Shown piece by piece: positions 61,101-64,000 of a DNA stretch of 64,000 nt. Source of the DNA: Zygaena filipendulae (lineage: Eukaryota > Arthropoda > Insecta > Lepidoptera > Zygaenidae); NCBI GenBank assembly GCA_907165275.2, contig OU015660.1, positions 10,728,501 through 10,792,500 on the forward strand. Reading direction: 5' to 3'. Every line of letters begins with the position of its first letter. The first letter of the stretch is position 1. Position numbers and translations under genes: made by a program. Below the pieces are notes generated by a model. The model ran no database searches. It saw only the letters and a list, made by a program, of their open reading frames with translations, and was not told the origin of the DNA.

Positions 61101-63719
61101 CGGAGTTCCCGCGGGAATTTCGGATAACAATATAGCCAGTGTGTTATTCTGACGTATCTATAAGCTATATATTGCAAAGTTTCATTAAAATCTATTCAGT
61201 AGTTTTTGCGTGAAAGAGTAACAAATATCCATAGATACAACTTTCGCGTTTATAATATTAGTAAGGATAGGTGACATTTCAGTTTTGTTTAGCTCCTCTG
61301 TCTTTTCTCTTGTAAAACCTCCATCAAAATGCACAACTCACAACAACGAGAGCGTGGCCGGGATTGTCCCGGCAGAGGGCGACGTCGTGCAGCGCGCCCA
61401 GCAGCCCGGGCAGGATGCTGGCCACCAGGTCCACCGCCCGCGGCTCGGGCTGCGCCTCCGGCAGCCGCGGGTGCAGCAGCGTGTGCGCCAGCGCGCACTC
61501 TATCGCCGCGCGTCTGACGTACGCGTACCAAATAACTATAGAGATGTGACCAAACTTCACGAGTTCCCGACAGGCACCACCCACCAGGCGCCCGCGATCA
61601 GGTTAACTAACCACTAGATGACGTTGCAGATTTTTTGTCGTAGGTCTTATTTTAAAAATACTTTATTTAATTTCAATTAGAAGGCGTCCACTAAGTACGT
61701 GTGGTGTGAATGGGGGTAGGGCGGTCGAGCCGAACTTCACCTAATCTCACGTGGGGGATAGGGGGGCCTCGGCAGATATCACGTAATTTTTTTTCCGCAA
61801 AAAACGGTGTAAAATTGCGAGACAACTGGGTTAAATTAAATAAGAACTAATGTTTCTCCACTAAAATATTCTCTCTCGTATTTTGAAAAATCTCACGTGA
61901 GAAGAGGGAAGGGGAAATCTCACAACATCTCACGAAGGAGAGTGGAACTCGAAAATTCGCCAAATCTATTATATATTATCTATATATTATCTATATCTTA
62001 TCTCACGCACCTAATCAATGGATGCCCCCTTGGTTTAACTCAGAGAAAGGGAAGATATTACTAATTTCACAATTTAAATTTCAAATTAATATAATTATTT
62101 AAATGCATAGAATGCACTAATTCAACACCATGCGAGCGGACCCCAAGCTTGGTGTTTGTTAAGAATATAGATATTTTACTAATTAATTCATACCTGAGCG
62201 ATTTCAGTCTCTCAATCCTGGCTATGTCTACACAAACATAGATCACCTGCCCTATAAACGGGATCTGAGTCTCTAAAAGCTTCTGCCTGGACTTCATGCT
62301 CACATTCAGAACCAGGTCAGTGAGACACCTCATTATGCTCAATTTTAACTCTTCAGGCACACCAGCAACTGGTGAAGAAAAAAAAGGAATCACAGAAATA
62401 ATTTAAAAAAAACTTAAAAGTTAAAACAGTTTTATTGGAATAATTTCATAAGAAAAAAATACAGTTGAATTGAAAACCACCTCCTCTTTTTCGAAGTCGG
62501 TTCAAAAGATAATAATGATGTGGATAGTGCACTAAGAAATTCAAATAATTCGGTAGGTCTTAGGTAACAGTCAAGACACCACTCTCCTCATCAATCTAGG
62601 CCCTAAGGCATTGATCAGACAAAAAACAAACCATGGGACGCATAAATTTTTTTTCAATAGTAGGTACCTACTCATCTATACTAATATTATAAAGAGCAAA
62701 AGTTTGTGAGTTTGTGACGTTGTAGGGGGTAATCTCTGGATCTACTGAACCGATTTTGACTTATAGGAAGCTACAGTGGTCCTGAGTGTCATAGGGTACT
62801 TTTTATTTCGAATTTCCCTCGGGAACTCCAAATTTTCCACGGGTAAAACCACAGGGAACAGCTATCTCTGGATCTACTAAACCTATTTTGAAAATTCCTT
62901 AACTTACAGGAAACTACAGTGATCCTGAGTGTCATAGAATACTTTTTATTCCGGAATTCCCGCGGGAACTCCGAATTTCCCGCGGGTAAAACCACGGCGG
63001 AACTGCTATCTCTGGATCTACTGAACCAATTTTGGAATTTTTTCACTTATAGGAAATTACCGCGGGTGAAACCGCGGGGTCAGCTAGTATCATATAAATT
63101 AATAAATGCCATTTACATATTTAACTACTCAGGTTACAATACGCCTCACGATTTTATTTTTTATTTTATCAATATTTAGGGACGTAATTTCTCACATTTT
63201 TGGCCGTACCCAAAAATTAGGACACATGACGGTCTTTTGGTAAAATGATGGCAGTTTAAGAAGCCTGTCAGGTAAATAAGCAAGTTTCATGGTATGGTTG
63301 GAATTTGATTACAGTTCTATAGTTATATTACCAGTCAGTGTTAGTAATGTTGTCAGTCTGTTGCTATAATATAACAGAACTTAGTTTTATCCAGCTGTTT
63401 CCTAACAGATAATTTTTACTCACTTAACTAATACTTTCCATGATTCCCCCAGGATAATTCCTCAGCACCAGAACAAAAAAAATCACCCCAGTCTGAAGAT
63501 GGAAATTCTAAAGCAGCACAGATGCTCCCAACCAAAATTAGTTAAATTACTAATAAAAAATAACGAAATATCTTACTCATCACATTTTTTTGTTTATCAA
63601 AAAGAATATCGGTCAATGCATATTCAATATCTTTAAACATATCATAGTTCTGCAGTGTTACTTTTTGTATGATCATCCACATAGCATCCACAACATCCTG
63701 CTGTGACTTAGAGTTTTTT
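46154..63719 (-). CDS. TTI1: TTI1 (TELO2-interacting protein 1), lacking only its N-terminal exon(s)
   Basis: Sixteen minus-strand exons join in frame: 63719-63577, 62368-62194, 61513-61342, 60419-60281, 59174-59009, 58439-58231, 57714-57541, 56477-56274, 55887-55717, 54678-54451, 53913-53711, 52850-52755, 51701-51314, 48771-48474, 47883-47655, 46357-46154; 1065 aa to the stop, against 1089 for human TTI1. About 65 N-terminal residues lie beyond 64000. Matching blocks to human in order: PEELKLSIMRCLTDLV, GHALVVAALKAM, HYKVRLELAVLA, QPEVAQYCTEALRAH, VGQLAARLGDGFRPFMMRAL, FVNCIRKWFPD, ELLPLVHAAWPPLV, QPKPLQ and the C-terminal tail. The protein is HEAT/ARM-like alpha-solenoid. Exon 51701-51314 holds an acidic Asp/Glu-rich linker, also acidic in human. 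Family role: with TELO2 and TTI2 it forms the TTT complex that helps fold PIKKs (mTOR, ATM, ATR, SMG1) with Hsp90/R2TP. Several exons are very GC-rich with poly-Gly or Pro-Gly runs. Confidence 0.95.
46484..46710 (-). mobile_element. Helitron-like element, minus orientation, terminus mutated
   Basis: It begins CTGATCCCCGCGGTTTCACC (CTAG changed), contains CATGATGATCGGTTGAGCCG and runs to ACTTTCATATTTATAATATT. It is in the last TTI1 intron. Confidence 0.5.
47130..47650. repeat. Diverged relative of the 57733-58178 MITE, abutting a TTI1 donor site
   Basis: Shares CTGTCAGCTGTCAGTGAATA, 'acactccatacaaat' and the end TTTTCGCGGGGTACGAGG then GCATGAAAT with the element at 57733-58178. Its outer end lies within about 15 bp of the donor of exon 47883-47655. 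Confidence 0.5.
49215..51160. mobile_element. Large foldback element, 823-bp near-identical inverted arms, 300-bp loop
   Basis: Position x pairs with 100375 minus x over the whole length without net indel: arm 49215-50037 against 51160-50338. I saw about eight mismatches (roughly 99% identity). The outermost bases are GACCAAGATCCCAGAGC. The flanking 7-mers TATGTTG (49208-49214) and TATGTCG (51161-51167) could be a target duplication. Each arm carries the same start of an unknown ORF; only the left one continues into the loop. It lies in the TTI1 intron between exons 51701-51314 and 48771-48474, so TTI1 pre-mRNA would contain a long perfect hairpin. Confidence 0.9.
49856..50134 (+). pseudogene. 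Unknown transposon-type ORF with C-x2-C / H-x3-C motif, broken
   Basis: 92 codons, starting MFVIVIIMEEEKLKCTFCKK; the Met at residue 8 is the likelier start. Cys-x2-Cys (CTFC, residues 15-18) and HREC later suggest a small zinc-binding domain, followed by YKNFTALPKKY. After TAA at 50132 the same frame stays open for about 45 codons (Ser-rich, ASTSSQ motifs) to about 50272, so the TAA looks like a disabling mutation. The first 62 codons are repeated inverted at 50519-50331. I recall similar N-termini in uncharacterised arthropod repeat proteins but cannot name the family. Probably the 5' end of a transposon gene. Confidence 0.55.
51168..51288 (+). mobile_element. Helitron-like element (3' part) abutting the foldback
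   Basis: Contains CATGAAATTTTGCATACACG, GGATACAGAGAAAGACTTAG and the hairpin ACGCGGGTGAAACCGCGGGG then AAAAGCTAG (T next). Its 5' half is missing where the foldback begins. Confidence 0.55.
52190..52632. mobile_element. MITE family A, inverted copy in TTI1 intron
   Basis: Left end GAGTCCGTCAGTTAGATAG then GACGCGTATTTTTTG; right end CTACAAGACGGACTAAAAAT. Same ends as 11735-12059 with a different interior. Confidence 0.55.
53259..53439 (-). mobile_element. Helitron-like element, minus orientation, 181 bp
   Basis: CTAGCTGTCCCCCGCGGGAA at the left edge and TTATAATATTAGTATAGA at the right edge: a reverse copy with its 3' hairpin partly deleted. TTI1 intron. Confidence 0.55.
54195..54407 (+). mobile_element. 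Helitron-like element with rearranged 3' part
   Basis: Contains TACACGTTGTCAGAAGTGCA, CCCGGAATTCTCGCAGGAAC, then a second CGCGGAATTCCCGCGGGATC, and ends GGGGGACAACTAG (T next). TTI1 intron. A fragment of family A MITE (ATGGGCTTGTCAACCAAATT) precedes it at 54084. Confidence 0.5.
54812..55060 (-). repeat. Dispersed repeat shared with an EMC1 intron
   Basis: Reverse relative of 38815-39180: GACAATAATTTTCACAGGGA, TATGACATTTCGAGCCGATT, and TATGCGAAAGTCCATAAAAA at the far end. Confidence 0.6.
55428..55575 (+). mobile_element. Helitron-like element, plus orientation
   Basis: TGTTTGTTACTCAATCACGT, AAATTTGGCATGCACGTCGT, then TCGGGTGAAACCGCGGGACA and AAGCTAG (T next). TTI1 intron. Confidence 0.6.
55896..56170. 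mobile_element. MITE family B copy filling a TTI1 intron
   Basis: Starts GGGTATGTTCCGTTATACTA, contains GAAATTCGTTCCGTTATCAC, CGATCACGTGATCAACCTCG and GCGTGACATGACAATAATAT. It makes up about 275 of the 386 bp of this intron; its left end is 8 bp from the acceptor of exon 55887-55717. Confidence 0.6.
56519..56768. mobile_element. MITE family A copy interrupted by the 437-bp repeat
   Basis: TTTTAGCCCGTCTTGTAGAT on the left and TAGTTGAGGGACTGAATAGA just before the 437-bp repeat begins at 56769. TTI1 intron. Confidence 0.5.
56769..57205. repeat. 437-bp dispersed repeat, copy in TTI1
   Basis: Near-identical in sequence and equal in length to 34354-34790; the two copies differ by a few substitutions and compensating single-base indels. 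Confidence 0.75.
57733..58178. mobile_element. MITE with about 90-bp terminal inverted repeats, in TTI1 intron
   Basis: Left AGAGATTATATAAAGAAGGG ... GCGAAAATGACCTTGGTAAA; right, inverted, AGAGATTACAATATAAGAAG ... GCGAAAATGACCTTGGTAAA. A single-end fragment lies at about 55050-55150 and a diverged relative at 47130-47650. Confidence 0.7.
58487..58860. mobile_element. MITE family B copy, TTI1 intron
   Basis: Starts GGGTATGTTCCGTTATTACT and ends CAGTTATAACGGAACGAATT; the interior is inverted relative to 55896-56170 (TTGATCACGTGATCAAACCA). Confidence 0.6.
58862..58986 (+). mobile_element. Helitron-like element, degraded
   Basis: CATGAAATTTCGCATACACG, GTCAGGAGTACAGAAAAAGA, and a decayed 3' end ATGTGGGTGAAATTACAGCT then AG (T next). 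It ends 23 bp before TTI1 exon 59174-59009. Confidence 0.45.
59203..59523. mobile_element. MITE family A copy, TTI1 intron
   Basis: GGGCTTGTCAACCAAATTTT and TTTAGCCCGTCTTGTAGATT on the left; AATCTACAAGACGGACTAAA on the right. It starts 29 bp outside exon 59174-59009. The rest of this intron to 60280 is AT-rich with one poor Helitron-like scrap (about 59660-59830). Confidence 0.6.
60660..60841. mobile_element. Head-to-head inverted pair of Helitron 3' ends, CTAG at both edges
   Basis: Left edge CTAGCTGTGCCCCGCGGTTT then CACCCGCG (reverse 3' end); right edge ACGCGGGTGAAACCGCGGTG then CATAGCTAG. Both termini are 3'-type, so this 182-bp element has no 5' TC end. TTI1 intron. Confidence 0.6.
61067..61268 (-). 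mobile_element. Helitron-like element, minus orientation
   Basis: CTAGCTGTTCCCCGCAGTTT at the left edge, GAAAGAGTAACAAATATCCA inside, and TTATAATATTAGTAAGGATA at the right. TTI1 intron. Confidence 0.55.
62675..63087 (+). mobile_element. Helitron-like element with internally triplicated 3' module
   Basis: Starts TCTATACTAATATTATAAAG (A before). The module ATCTCTGGATCTACTGAACC ... GCGGGTAAAACCAC is repeated at 62732-62862, 62863-63006 and, shortened, 63007-63087; the last ends CCGCGGGTGAAACCGCGGGG then TCAGCTAG (T after). TTI1 intron. Confidence 0.65.
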
Positions 63720-63851
63720 CTGAAAAAAAAAAATATATATATATACATACTTGTAAATGTTGATACTTCAATTTTTTTTTTCAGATTGCTGGAAGTATAA
63801 TTATCCAGACACTTAAAAAATATGTGTTACACATATTTATACTAAAGTTGA

Positions 63852-64000
63852 CTAGCTGATCCCTGCGGTTTCACCTGCAGTGATTTCGGAGTTCATACAG
63901 GAATTACAGGACAAAAAGTAAAGTAGTATGTCCTTCTCTGTATCCCTGACAATGTGTTTGCAAAATTTCATGATAATCCATTGGACCATTGAGGTGTGAA
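63852..64000 (-). mobile_element. Helitron-like element running off the window end
   Basis: CTAGCTGATCCCTGCGGTTT, then CAGGACAAAAAGTAAAGTAG and TTTCATGATAATCCATTGGA. Minus orientation. Confidence 0.5.

Overview
The window is nuclear DNA of a lepidopteran insect, almost certainly a moth. The genes are intron-split animal genes. The introns and spacers are AT-rich, studded with GTAGGTAC-type simple repeats, and filled with moth-type repeats: short Helitron-like elements ending in a CCGCGG hairpin plus CTAG, several MITE families, LINE tails, a tRNA-like SINE and a Tc1 transposon. There is no prokaryotic operon, CRISPR array or rRNA.

Three protein-coding genes can be reconstructed exon by exon. 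(1) Syncrip/hnRNP Q (minus strand, about 82-6388) contributes only its first three coding exons; the rest lies left of position 1. (2) EMC1, subunit 1 of the ER membrane protein complex (plus strand, 28969-41567), is complete: 16 coding exons with consistent phases, 935 aa, plus an optional 15-nt cassette microexon. (3) TTI1, the TELO2-interacting scaffold of the TTT complex (minus strand, 46154-63719), is complete at its C-terminus: 16 exons and 1065 aa are visible, and its first exon(s) lie beyond 64000. Syncrip and EMC1 are divergent, separated by about 22 kb of transposon-filled spacer. EMC1 and TTI1 converge with 4.6 kb between their stop codons. The three are unrelated housekeeping genes (RNA binding, membrane-protein insertion, PIKK assembly) and no pathway link is implied.

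Layout: 1-6.4 kb Syncrip exons and two Helitron-rich introns; 7.1-7.7 kb a CpG-rich candidate promoter; 7.7-28.9 kb spacer holding Helitron-like copies, MITEs, a LINE 3' end, a 170-bp-arm foldback and a near-intact Tc1 element (25708-27264) whose empty site is preserved elsewhere in the window; 29-41.6 kb EMC1; 41.6-46.1 kb convergent spacer with nested MITEs; 46.1-63.7 kb TTI1.

The most striking structure is in a TTI1 intron: a 1946-bp foldback element (49215-51160) with two about 99% identical 823-bp arms around a 300-bp loop. Both arms carry the same 5' part of an unrecognised zinc-finger-like ORF, as if one transposon end had been copied in inverted orientation. Other notable points are an abrupt jump to extreme GC with Gly/Ala/Pro runs in many EMC1 and TTI1 exons, a MITE end lying only 8 bp upstream of a TTI1 splice acceptor, and head-to-head Helitron 3' ends. 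All family assignments come from recognition of sequence; no search was run.
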